From assembly GCF_011039205.1 (NCBI RefSeq), contig NZ_JAAKEL010000004.1, forward strand, positions 1 through 64,000: a stretch of 64,000 nt of DNA. The letters run 5' to 3'. This DNA comes from Dysgonomonas sp. ZJ279. Lineage in GTDB: Bacteria; Bacteroidota; Bacteroidia; Bacteroidales; Dysgonomonadaceae. Below, in pieces: positions 16,617-25,614 of the stretch. Both the position numbers and the translations under genes were made by a program. How positions within the stretch are numbered: the first letter of the stretch is position 1; each line of letters starts with the position of its first letter. The notes below the pieces were generated by a model that saw only the letters and a program-made list of their open reading frames with translations, was not told the DNA's origin and searched no databases.

Positions 16617-17219
16617 ATGAAGAGTATTAATGAAAGAATTCAATTTATTATTTCTGATCGATTTAGAAACGATTTAAAAGCATTCGCCAAAGAAGTGAAT
16701 GTTGGATATACAACTGTTTACGATATAGTTAGTGGCAGACAAAGTCTGCCATCTTGCAAAACAATACAGGCAATAGGCTCAAATGAAAAATTGAGTATTG
16801 ACCTAAATTGGCTGATTAGTGGATTGGGTGAAATGTACAAACCAACGAAAATATTCTCAGATAATATCACTTTATGTTATGCTGATAATCCAACATGTAA
16901 TTGCAAAGTTATCGGGCATGTAAGTATTGAGAATGTGAATGCACTTCACTTTTTTAAATTTTATGGCACTTCATATTTAGAGGAAATAAAAACTGGAGAT
17001 ATGATCGGAGTGAATAACATTGTAAATATTGATAAAATAGATTTTAACAAGGCCCATTTTATTTCTATTCAAGATAATGATACTATAACTAGATTTTTGC
17101 CAATAAATACAAAAAGCGATACACTTTATAGCATATCGCTTTCAGCGCATTCTATTGAAATACCTATAAATCAGATCTCCGGTATTTACCAAATAGATTA
17201 TTGGATTAAATCACTTTAG
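16617..17219 (+). CDS. Helix-turn-helix phage-repressor-like protein
   Basis: 200 residues from the ATG at 16617; a TTG at 16590 lies inside the operator palindrome and is rejected. Residues 1-70 form a CI/XRE-type DNA-binding domain (LKAFAKEVNVGYTTVYDIVS, then LSIDLNWLISGLGEMYK, the usual end of phage CI-repressor domains). Residues 95-200 are strand-rich and resemble a degenerate S24-type dimerisation domain; the Ser of the GDSM motif is not visible (KTGDMIGV instead). It is convergent with the tail end of the lysis module. Probably a prophage or host repressor that does not self-cleave. Confidence 0.7.
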   Translation: MKSINERIQFIISDRFRNDLKAFAKEVNVGYTTVYDIVSGRQSLPSCKTIQAIGSNEKLSIDLNWLISGLGEMYKPTKIFSDNITLCYADNPTCNCKVIGHVSIENVNALHFFKFYGTSYLEEIKTGDMIGVNNIVNIDKIDFNKAHFISIQDNDTITRFLPINTKSDTLYSISLSAHSIEIPINQISGIYQIDYWIKSL

Positions 17220-17269
17220 AGTATTTTTTTAAAAAATAACGGAACATCTATTTTTAAAAAGTGAAAATA

Positions 17270-17860
17270 TCAAAATTTATATTTCAATCCAAATAGATGC
17301 CCGTTATCATTATTAAATATTCCTCGCTGATGCTGATACTCAATACCTATCTTATGATAGAACACACCACCCCCAATACCAATATAATTTAAAGTAGAGT
17401 AAGAGGCCGAGGCAAATGGTTGCAACACTTTCAGTTTGAAGCCTGTGGTCTGTTTCTCCATAGGCGTAAAATCATAATCAAAAGATGTCAATTTATTATA
17501 CTGGATAGTAGGGTATAGTTTTAACTCACCTAAAGTCTTAGTATCAAATACTTTTAGATCATAGGAACGCTTTAGAATATAGTCTTCAATAATGGCTGAA
17601 GTGTCTACCACCTGATAGATATATTTAATACACCCTGTATCGTTATATTGTATTTCTAAATTCTTTGTTGGTAATATAGGCTTGTCTGGCTTTACCTCTG
17701 ACATAGGAGCTAGTTTATTATTACTAACTGATCCTATTATAGTTTCTCCCTTTAAATACTGAGTTTTCACCTCATTTTGAATAGTTGATCTGCCAATAAA
17801 AAAGAATATCAATCCACCTAAAATAAATGATAATAGAGCAGTTATTATGTAGCTTTTCAT
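17270..17860 (-). CDS. Membrane-anchored phage protein after the endolysin (DUF6808-like)
   Basis: 196 residues with one N-terminal helix (YIITALLSFILGGLIFFFIG) followed by a long extracytoplasmic part. The last 60 residues alternate like outer-membrane beta strands (GIGGGVFYHKIGIEYQHQRG) and end in an aromatic residue (LKYKF). Its start overlaps the endolysin stop by 4 bases. This place in the lysis cassette and the anchor suggest a spanin-like or envelope-disrupting role, but that is inference. Similar proteins in Bacteroides phages are listed as DUF6808, as far as I recall. Confidence 0.6.
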   Translation of the reverse strand: MKSYIITALLSFILGGLIFFFIGRSTIQNEVKTQYLKGETIIGSVSNNKLAPMSEVKPDKPILPTKNLEIQYNDTGCIKYIYQVVDTSAIIEDYILKRSYDLKVFDTKTLGELKLYPTIQYNKLTSFDYDFTPMEKQTTGFKLKVLQPFASASYSTLNYIGIGGGVFYHKIGIEYQHQRGIFNNDNGHLFGLKYKF

Positions 17861-18270
17861 CTGATACGATTTTGCATTTTAAAACCACATTCTACATCAC
17901 TCATCACAGCAGGAGTTCCATTTTCAACGCTAGACATAGCAGCAACTATTTTAATGTAATCTGCACTGTCTGTTTCTGACAATATTTTATCTCTAGCAAT
18001 ACCAGACCTTACAGATACTGAATTTATATAAGCCTCTGTATCGTTTTCAAAAGGAGGGGCATAAATCTCTATTATTTTCTCTATGGTATTAACCCCTCTT
18101 TTCATTTTGCTAGATAGATCCACAAACATAGCTCTATATCCATAAGCCATTGTTTCAAACTGCTTGAATGATTTATCTTTTGAGGGTCTTACTTCTCCTT
18201 GAAACACATCTGCATTGATACGAATATTACCCGGATTATTATTTCTTAGCCCTCTCGCTTTATTCTGCAT
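17857..18270 (-). CDS. Phage endolysin (structural protein P5-like)
   Basis: 137 residues. The N-terminal ARGLRNNNPGNIR is the hallmark of a lysozyme-like family found as endolysin or structural protein P5 in phages, here with a following FETMAYGYRAMFVDLSSKM helix typical of the same group. It would cut cell-wall glycan during lysis. It overlaps the holin gene by 11 bases and the downstream membrane protein by 4, forming a compact lysis cassette. No export signal is seen, so holin-dependent release is expected. Confidence 0.8.
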   Translation of the reverse strand: MQNKARGLRNNNPGNIRINADVFQGEVRPSKDKSFKQFETMAYGYRAMFVDLSSKMKRGVNTIEKIIEIYAPPFENDTEAYINSVSVRSGIARDKILSETDSADYIKIVAAMSSVENGTPAVMSDVECGFKMQNRIR

Positions 18271-18745
18271 CTTGTTTTTCCTCCTTTTCTTTCTCTAATT
18301 CTCTTTTTGCTATATCGGTGATGGTTTTCAAAATATCGCCTCTGTTTTCGAAAATAGTCAAAAGCATACCTATATCTTTATTCTGTTTGCGTCTCTCCTT
18401 TTCGGATGCTTTTTCCCTGATTGAAATACCTTCAGTAATTACTAAGTATACCCCTACTGTAAATGTGATATATGGCAAATTGTAACTGTCAACTATTGAC
18501 GCTAATATATCGACCGTTAAAGCTAAGATCAAGATTGAATAATACTCTATAAACTTTTTACCTGATCTCCTTAGTCCGTATGACGTTCTTACTTCTCCTA
18601 ACGATATTGCTTTCTGGATGCCAAAGATTAAATCAATTATCATGGCTATAAGCACAAGAAAGAAAGGAATGAGAGCGATTTTGATCTCTTTAACCAAAGA
18701 GATCATGTCACCAGCTAAATATTTTGTAATAAACAATATTGTCAT
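18260..18745 (-). CDS. Phage holin family protein
   Basis: 161 residues. The first 120 residues carry three to four hydrophobic helices (LIPFFLVLIAMIIDLIFGIQ, YYSILILALTVDILASIV, LPYITFTVGVYLVITEG) with the conserved GIQKA turn and YGLRRSGKK loop of Bacteroidota phage holins (holin 4 type). The tail is strongly charged (ELEKEKEEKQDAE), also normal for holins. It would form holes that release the endolysin encoded 11 bases overlapping downstream. Confidence 0.82.
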   Translation of the reverse strand: MTILFITKYLAGDMISLVKEIKIALIPFFLVLIAMIIDLIFGIQKAISLGEVRTSYGLRRSGKKFIEYYSILILALTVDILASIVDSYNLPYITFTVGVYLVITEGISIREKASEKERRKQNKDIGMLLTIFENRGDILKTITDIAKRELEKEKEEKQDAE

Positions 18746-18772
18746 AAAGTTACTTGTAAACTATTGGGGGGA

Positions 18773-19015
18773 TTATACTTGATCTTCTGTTATATCTACC
18801 AATTCATAATCATCCGCTGTCTCTACAATAGGTTGATCTAACCTTTTACCATTTACAAAGAATAACATTCCTAATTTTTCGATTTGACAGAAGGTTAATC
18901 CATCTATTTTTCTTCTCCACACTTTTCCTTCTGTAGGAGGAAAATCATATACAATTTCTTCTATAATTTCTTCCTCTTCTCTTATCACTATTGTTTTTGT
19001 ATCTTTTTCTTCCAT
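18773..19015 (-). CDS. Small acidic phage protein
   Basis: 80 residues between the giant fibre-like protein (18 bases upstream) and the holin. Rich in Glu, Ile and Val, with one Trp-Arg-Arg segment (GKVWRRKIDG) and a short beta-rich core. No family recognised. The place suggests a tail-tip accessory or fibre chaperone. A good ATG and the tight spacing support translation. Confidence 0.6.
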   Translation of the reverse strand: MEEKDTKTIVIREEEEIIEEIVYDFPPTEGKVWRRKIDGLTFCQIEKLGMLFFVNGKRLDQPIVETADDYELVDITEDQV

Positions 19016-19032
19016 ATTATTTTTATTTTTTA

Positions 19033-22000
19033 TTAACCTAATAAACTTATTGGTAATATTTTATTCACAAAACCAGCACCACTCCAATTTGTTGCAACTT
19101 TATAGGCTGAGACTAAACTATCTGGTACATACACTGCTGTTAAGTTTTGATAAACCGCTGAATCATTATATTCTAAAGGAATAACAGAATTAGCTCTAAG
19201 TACTAATTTTAGATTCCTATATACTGCAACGCCATAAGCGGCTGATAGTGAGATTTTAGCAGGAATATAGGTTGCTGGTAAATCCACATTCTCTAGTATT
19301 CCAGGAGTACCTCCATCGCTTCTTAACATAGAAAATATTGATCCTGATAAATTATTACAAGTAAGTCTAGTAACAGTTAAAGATGCGAGTGTAATAGATG
19401 TAATGGCAAAAGTAGTAAGTGGATTTCCAGTAGTATCATCTATAATCAATGTATTCAAAGGATTTCTTCCTATAACAACATCATTTACTGTTTCTGAAAA
19501 TCCTCTTATAGTTAATGAGTTTAAACTTTGAAAATAAGGAAGAGTGAAATTTCTTACATTATTTAAGGTTAAACTTATTAAACTACTTCCCCAAGGATAT
19601 GTACTATTTTTAAAATCGTTAATATGCATTACTATTTTTTCATCTATTACTACAGCTGAATGTCCTCTTAATGGTAAAACTGCTCTATAATAATCTTCTC
19701 CTGTATTTGATTGTTGTTTAGCTAATATAAATCCCCCTCTTGAATTTTCATAATACCTTCCTCTTACAACAATTGTAGGAACCTCATAAGTATTAGTCAC
19801 AACATTATAATTTAAAGAAGGTGTATCTATTAATGATTCTCCTTCAGAGCCTATAGTTAATCTTTGTAGATTTGGTAAATCTCTTAACACAGCATATCTA
19901 GGATTTATACTTACTTCTTCTAATGTATTTATATCGGTAATATTACTTACCCCACCTTTAAAGTAAGTAAGTTCATTAAATAGTTTAGCGCCAGTTCCAG
20001 TAAGCATACCTGTTGGTATAACAGCATTTGTTACTTCCGATGAACTTATCTCACCATCACCATTGGTATCCCATTTAGTGACTACTAAATTCTTTACTAT
20101 TGAATCTTCAAAATCAATAACATCAATAATAGTTCCTGCGGTAATTGTTAATTGAGGGAATAATAGTCTAAATTTATCTAATCCTGACTGAGATATTTGA
20201 GATACAAATAATTGACCTGTAACTACAGCTGTTTCAGTAGGATTACCATTTTCATCTTCTCCGGACAATCTTGATAAAACTGCTAAGGTAGAAGGTGAAG
20301 AGTCATTTGCATTAATACCTATAATTCTTACTCTACTAAGTTTCGAATTAGCTGCTGCAATACATGATTTAACTAAGGCATAACTATCTACACTAGGAAC
20401 ATTATCTATAACTACTGTCGTAATATTGGCATATCCTGCTAAAGACAGTATTGTTAACAAAGGTTGATTCTTAATGTAAATAGATGCTATAGTTGCAGGT
20501 AAATACATTGTTTTAAGGACTCCTGATGATGGTAAAGATATCCCTGTAATACCGGATCCTCGCGCTTCAACTTCCGTGATAGAGTAACATTTAGATAACT
20601 CTAGCGATTGTTGCAAGTTAGGACAGTTAGCAACATTTACTTTTTTAAGCATCTCATTAGTCCCAGTGTGTAACCCTGTCAAGTTATTATTTTTATAGCC
20701 TGAGGTTAAACTACCGACTATAAGTTCCTCCAAAGCAACTGCGTTTGTTATATCAACTGTCCCCGGATACTTAGGAGCTAAATCCCCTAATGACTTAATG
20801 GAACTGATACCATAAATAATAGTCTCAGTATCATTGAAGGTGGTCCCGGTCGGAGCTTTTATAACATAAGGAGTTCCGGCAGAACCTCTAACAGCGGTCG
20901 TTGCATACGACCCATACTTAATTTGTAAGTAACCAGCTTTAGTTGGAGTTAATGTGAAATCTGCATTTGGTTGTACGCCTGTCCATGTAGTTGGTGTATA
21001 AAGTCGCATAGTGGCATAATCACTGAGAAAATCTCCAGTAGCGTACTTACTATCAAGATACAAAAACCTATTTTGGGTCCACCAGATTCGATGTCTGGCT
21101 CTACTTCCTTGTAATGCATACAAGTATGCCGAATTAGGTTGACTTCCCGGGTTGGGTGCAGTTAGTGGGGCTATATACTTAAAGTAGCCATCTTGATTAT
21201 AAATGGTTTCACTCCATTTACTAGACTGCCGACCTTGTAATACTTCAAGAGTAGCATTCGCAGATAACGCATTTTCTCTAATACGTTTATACATTGCTTG
21301 AAGTTCTGTTTTATATTCAGTTTCAACAAGAGTCCATAATGCGGAATTCCAACCATTCCAAACATGCCCACTACCGATAATATCTTGAGACTCGATGTTA
21401 TATTCAAAAGCGATCCGACCTTCATTATTAATACCTAATACAGTATCATTATCATAGAATATGAAATACCAGATCAATTCACCGGTTACTCCACGCTCAC
21501 CGTATGTAGTCAACATCATGTTCTTGGCACGTTGATCGACCATACCGTAAAGTTCTGTCATTACGCAGTAGAACATAAGCCAATTTACATTAAAGTGTTC
21601 GGCTAGTTCTTGTCGGAACTTAGTAGGATTACCAATACACGAATAAACCCATGTAATTACTTTAGATAAGTTAGTGGCATCTGTATGTCCGTCCGGATAA
21701 CGTCCCTCAAAGTCGTTTAACCAATTTGTGCCTGTAAAGTCGGCATTTCTAAATAAACAACGATCAGCTGTATTATTCAGGAACTCCCAACACTCGCAAC
21801 CAGGAGTAAACCCGAATACTTGTGTAGATGCTTTATCATCGTTAAAGTTGTATTTACCTACAAATTCAGAATTGTCTGAAGCTGTTTTTTTATGAAAAAC
21901 AAGGATAGGAAAACCGTAAATAGTTGTTCTAACTCTATCATCAGTACCTTGTGGGGGAATTTTATAATCAAGTTTTCTTAACGCTTCATCAATTAATATG

Positions 22001-25000
22001 GCAACACCCGTATTATGTGTTCCGGAAGACTCCGCAAAGTCAGCTTTCATAGTGAATATCTTGGCAGGAATTTGTTTTCCTTGCAATTGATACATTTCAA
22101 GATGTTCTCCGGTTTCAGAAAGAGTTAATCCATTCGTCAACGTAAACTTGAAATTCTTTCTGGGATAGAATTGGGAAGAAGTACCTTGAACATCATTTTT
22201 AGCTCCTACTGCGGTAAATGAATTTAAAGGAGCTCTACGATCTTCAAATAAAATATCGTTATCTTTTTTAGTCCCTTTAATTGTAGGTAACTCACCTATA
22301 AATGTCAAACAAGGTAAAAACTCCAATGCTTTGTTGTAATCGATACTTCCATAAGCATCCATAATATTGTTAAACTGATACAGAGCTATCTTTTCATTAA
22401 AATTCTCAATATCGAAAATATAGTTACCAAATATCTGGTCAAAATTTAAATTATTATCATACCACCTAATCGAATACACCATATTTGTACAACTTCTACC
22501 TCCAGAGTTAATAGTCAGACCCTGCTGCGTATTTTGTGCAAAGTTATCTGTACTCGGATATTGCATAGATCCTGACATAATGCCATCTATGAATAAATAC
22601 ATAAGACGATTATCTGCTAATTTTTCTACTACAAAGGAAATACTTGTTTTAGTTGAGCTATCCAATCTGGCACTCAATGTTGATTGCCCTGAGCTGATAG
22701 TTGCAGAAGATGGAGTCATAACGATACCTACTCCACCGAACATACAGGATATAATCTCAGCTGCAGCATTGGTTACACTAGCAGTTGCATATTCAATAGT
22801 GAGTGTGAGTCCGTTCAATACTACAGCACTATTGAATGGTTTTATGCCGATATCGACAGATGAGTCGCCTATCAGGCGTAAATGGTTATTTCCGGCTGCA
22901 TCTTTTTGCCAACCATCTTCAGCCCAAAGAAAGTTTTTAAATATGGCATCATAATCACCATACGCCCACGAAGCTCTGTCTGCACCATTGTTAGATTTAC
23001 CTATTGCAGATACTTTGTATCGCAGGTCGCCTTTTTCTTCAGTAATATCAAACTCTGAAGCTACAACTGAAATATTAAGGCTTCTGGAAACATTTCTGCA
23101 TCGTACTTCCATTTTAAAGTTACCTTGTTCAATAGCTGAATAACCCCATTGCTGTCTTGATCGGGGAACTTGTAAAGACTGTCTTACTATATTGTCTATT
23201 GCCAGTTCAACAGTCGTTATAGCATTAATTGGATCATAAACAAGATAAGGAATGCTTATTACTTCAAATTGAGATACCTCTATTTTGCTATAAGATATTG
23301 TTATCACCGGCTCTGTTACTCCGGTATCTGCAAGGATGAACTCATAAAATAGTTCATTACTTTTCAGCTGTGCCCCATCGATCGAACTTTCTGCAACTAC
23401 TCGTATAGAATTAGCACCTGATTGTAATGCTGTAAGATTTCTTGTGAGCTGTTTTCCGGAAGCGGTAGTTATCTCAGGTGCGAGTTCGATATTATTCAGC
23501 CAAAATCTTATTTTCTTATCGCCTGCACCAATAGGTGTATATCTGAATGTTACAGGGCTTGTCTTATAAATAATATCATCGGCAAATGTAGATGTAAGGA
23601 TCAACGAAGCTTTCTGAACGCTGAATGTGATTGTCCTTACATTATTATAGCCATCAGTCAGACGGACACGGACAATATTTGCACCCAGATTCAGGGTATC
23701 TCTGACATTATATTGATTGTCACCTTGGGGAACAACGCCACTGTAAGCCGGCATACCATTTACTGTAATATACACGTTACCTTCTCCGGTATCACCACCT
23801 GTTTCCTGATCAATGGATGTCCAGTTATATTGTACGATAGCATCCGAATCATCGCCAACAACAAGAGAAGTACTGCCAACGGCTCTTAATCGCATAACGA
23901 CTCCGGCCGGGCCTGTACTTCCACCCCCTTTAGGTATGGCTGTTCGGGCAATTTCTTCACCATTCGAGGTAAGAATTAGATCGAGCGTTGTTTCGTCCAC
24001 ATCTTCAGTGTAAGCGCCATCGACTTTGGTATTGATAACTTTAGCCAGATTTTCGACACGACCTTGTAATAAGTCCAGTTCGGTTAAGATTGGGGATAGA
24101 TCTCTTAAGAGGGCATAACTCACCCAGCTGCCTTCCGATTCCCATGAACCGACTGATTCGCCGATAAACTGATCTAATATCCAAGTACCGTCGTTTAGTT
24201 TATAGGTGATGATCTGCCCTAATATTCTGTCTGTAGCTTTTACAGTTTTTCTGGCGTCCAATCCACTCTCAAACTCGATGTTATTTTTGTACGACAGATT
24301 AATTATTCCGGATGGAAGCTCTAACGGGGTTCCTATGTCAGTACCGTTGCTTGTGAGTTGCAGCTTATTATCATCGGTAAGTCTGACATTATCTGCTTTA
24401 CGGTTAGCGATCTTGGTTACTTCTTCAGTAACTTTGCGAAACTGTGTATCAATATTCTCTGATAATAATTGAAGGGCTCTACTCGTGATTATCTGCTCCC
24501 ACTTAGTATCATTAGTCCAAGCAGCGACATCATCGCCAACAAACATTTCATAAACCCAGCCTAGTCCGGACAGTTTATAAATGATAAGTTGCCCTTTTTT
24601 TCTGTCGTGTAATTTTACGGCTGCTCTAGCAGCATTATTAGACTCAAATGCGTAGTTCTTTTGAGCTTCGGAAACATCTAAAACACCACCCGATCCGAAA
24701 GCTTTCCAAGAAGAGTCAGCTATCCATAGATTATTATTAGCTATCTCTGCTATAAATTGCTCTGCTATCCAGTCGCCAGTAGAGAGTTGGTATATTATAA
24801 CCTGTCCTAAAGCTCTTAGATAGTCCGGTACATCCTCACGAGCAGCTTTTTTATCACTATAATTGTATTTAGCTCTCAACTGAGATACATTGAAGAATTC
24901 TTTTTTGTCTGCTTTATCCTTTACGGCTTCTTTTATATATGCATCGGCTTCCGTACCACCTATCATGTTTATTGCATTGCCAAAATTCATCTCGAAGTTG

Positions 25001-25383
25001 ATACTATTACTATCAATGCCCATATCGACATTTATAGTTCTATTATCAATCGAAAGACGACCTGAATGGTTGCAACCTGAACTTTCAATGTCAAGAAGTT
25101 CGCAAGGTATACTCTTTCCTATTTTCACCTCAGTTCCCTTTTTTAGGCTAAGTATTATATTAAAGCATCCTTCATGCTCTAAACTTGAGGTTTCAGCAGC
25201 AGTTATTTCTACACGAAAAGAATTATTGTCGATTGCAGTTACACCCTTTACTATTTTCGATGAAAAAGGTGTAAATAAAGTAATCTCTTTCGTATACCCG
25301 CTAATATTAATAAGTTTTTTATTATTGTCGTAAGCAGTGAATACAATGCTTATTGACTCCCCTTTGTAGAATTTCATGCTCAT
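19033..25383 (-). CDS. Giant tail-tip/receptor-binding protein, 2116 residues
   Basis: The largest gene of the window. Residues 1-100 are a strand-rich attachment domain. Residues about 165-435 hold three tandem repeats of roughly 90 residues, each with a Gly-Gln-hydrophobic-Ile-x-Tyr-x-Leu strand and a W-x-x-E/D-x-F turn. Immunoglobulin-like domains follow to about 790, then a concanavalin-like region. Residues 1080-1360 resemble a CotH-type kinase-like domain (MKADFAESS, VDQRAKNMML, FYDNDTVLG). The last 600 residues are leucine-rich repeats with an EF-hand-like loop (DTNGDGEISSSE, about 1776) and a BspA-type closing motif (VYVPDSLVSAYKVATNW). It is placed between the tail-tip gene and holin, where receptor-binding proteins lie. 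Confidence 0.75.
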   Translation of the reverse strand: MSMKFYKGESISIVFTAYDNNKKLINISGYTKEITLFTPFSSKIVKGVTAIDNNSFRVEITAAETSSLEHEGCFNIILSLKKGTEVKIGKSIPCELLDIESSGCNHSGRLSIDNRTINVDMGIDSNSINFEMNFGNAINMIGGTEADAYIKEAVKDKADKKEFFNVSQLRAKYNYSDKKAAREDVPDYLRALGQVIIYQLSTGDWIAEQFIAEIANNNLWIADSSWKAFGSGGVLDVSEAQKNYAFESNNAARAAVKLHDRKKGQLIIYKLSGLGWVYEMFVGDDVAAWTNDTKWEQIITSRALQLLSENIDTQFRKVTEEVTKIANRKADNVRLTDDNKLQLTSNGTDIGTPLELPSGIINLSYKNNIEFESGLDARKTVKATDRILGQIITYKLNDGTWILDQFIGESVGSWESEGSWVSYALLRDLSPILTELDLLQGRVENLAKVINTKVDGAYTEDVDETTLDLILTSNGEEIARTAIPKGGGSTGPAGVVMRLRAVGSTSLVVGDDSDAIVQYNWTSIDQETGGDTGEGNVYITVNGMPAYSGVVPQGDNQYNVRDTLNLGANIVRVRLTDGYNNVRTITFSVQKASLILTSTFADDIIYKTSPVTFRYTPIGAGDKKIRFWLNNIELAPEITTASGKQLTRNLTALQSGANSIRVVAESSIDGAQLKSNELFYEFILADTGVTEPVITISYSKIEVSQFEVISIPYLVYDPINAITTVELAIDNIVRQSLQVPRSRQQWGYSAIEQGNFKMEVRCRNVSRSLNISVVASEFDITEEKGDLRYKVSAIGKSNNGADRASWAYGDYDAIFKNFLWAEDGWQKDAAGNNHLRLIGDSSVDIGIKPFNSAVVLNGLTLTIEYATASVTNAAAEIISCMFGGVGIVMTPSSATISSGQSTLSARLDSSTKTSISFVVEKLADNRLMYLFIDGIMSGSMQYPSTDNFAQNTQQGLTINSGGRSCTNMVYSIRWYDNNLNFDQIFGNYIFDIENFNEKIALYQFNNIMDAYGSIDYNKALEFLPCLTFIGELPTIKGTKKDNDILFEDRRAPLNSFTAVGAKNDVQGTSSQFYPRKNFKFTLTNGLTLSETGEHLEMYQLQGKQIPAKIFTMKADFAESSGTHNTGVAILIDEALRKLDYKIPPQGTDDRVRTTIYGFPILVFHKKTASDNSEFVGKYNFNDDKASTQVFGFTPGCECWEFLNNTADRCLFRNADFTGTNWLNDFEGRYPDGHTDATNLSKVITWVYSCIGNPTKFRQELAEHFNVNWLMFYCVMTELYGMVDQRAKNMMLTTYGERGVTGELIWYFIFYDNDTVLGINNEGRIAFEYNIESQDIIGSGHVWNGWNSALWTLVETEYKTELQAMYKRIRENALSANATLEVLQGRQSSKWSETIYNQDGYFKYIAPLTAPNPGSQPNSAYLYALQGSRARHRIWWTQNRFLYLDSKYATGDFLSDYATMRLYTPTTWTGVQPNADFTLTPTKAGYLQIKYGSYATTAVRGSAGTPYVIKAPTGTTFNDTETIIYGISSIKSLGDLAPKYPGTVDITNAVALEELIVGSLTSGYKNNNLTGLHTGTNEMLKKVNVANCPNLQQSLELSKCYSITEVEARGSGITGISLPSSGVLKTMYLPATIASIYIKNQPLLTILSLAGYANITTVVIDNVPSVDSYALVKSCIAAANSKLSRVRIIGINANDSSPSTLAVLSRLSGEDENGNPTETAVVTGQLFVSQISQSGLDKFRLLFPQLTITAGTIIDVIDFEDSIVKNLVVTKWDTNGDGEISSSEVTNAVIPTGMLTGTGAKLFNELTYFKGGVSNITDINTLEEVSINPRYAVLRDLPNLQRLTIGSEGESLIDTPSLNYNVVTNTYEVPTIVVRGRYYENSRGGFILAKQQSNTGEDYYRAVLPLRGHSAVVIDEKIVMHINDFKNSTYPWGSSLISLTLNNVRNFTLPYFQSLNSLTIRGFSETVNDVVIGRNPLNTLIIDDTTGNPLTTFAITSITLASLTVTRLTCNNLSGSIFSMLRSDGGTPGILENVDLPATYIPAKISLSAAYGVAVYRNLKLVLRANSVIPLEYNDSAVYQNLTAVYVPDSLVSAYKVATNWSGAGFVNKILPISLLG

Positions 25384-25614
25384 ATTTTAGTTTTATTATA
25401 AAGATAGATATACAGAAAAAGCCAACGAAATGAATCGAAGTCCTGAGATAAACAGATGGAGAAAGATTTGATTATAGAGATTAACAGATATAACAGCAAA
25501 TCCTATAAATGCATTTACTGGTTAGCATCTACGTATAACTTTGTATTTTAAACTTAAAGTTTTATATAGCTCAAAGTTTTATTATAGAGGTAATTGTTTC
25601 ATCCTAATGTTTTC
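25384..25614. other. Gap between the two large tail genes
   Basis: About 230 A/T-rich bases without an ORF. It may carry the ribosome-binding site and a promoter for the giant tail-tip gene on the minus strand. No strong hairpin seen. Confidence 0.4.

Noticed and set aside
20000-25300. Several plus-strand open frames opposite the giant tail-tip gene
   Set aside because: They are shadows in a low-stop reading frame, with no motifs and no ribosome-binding sites.
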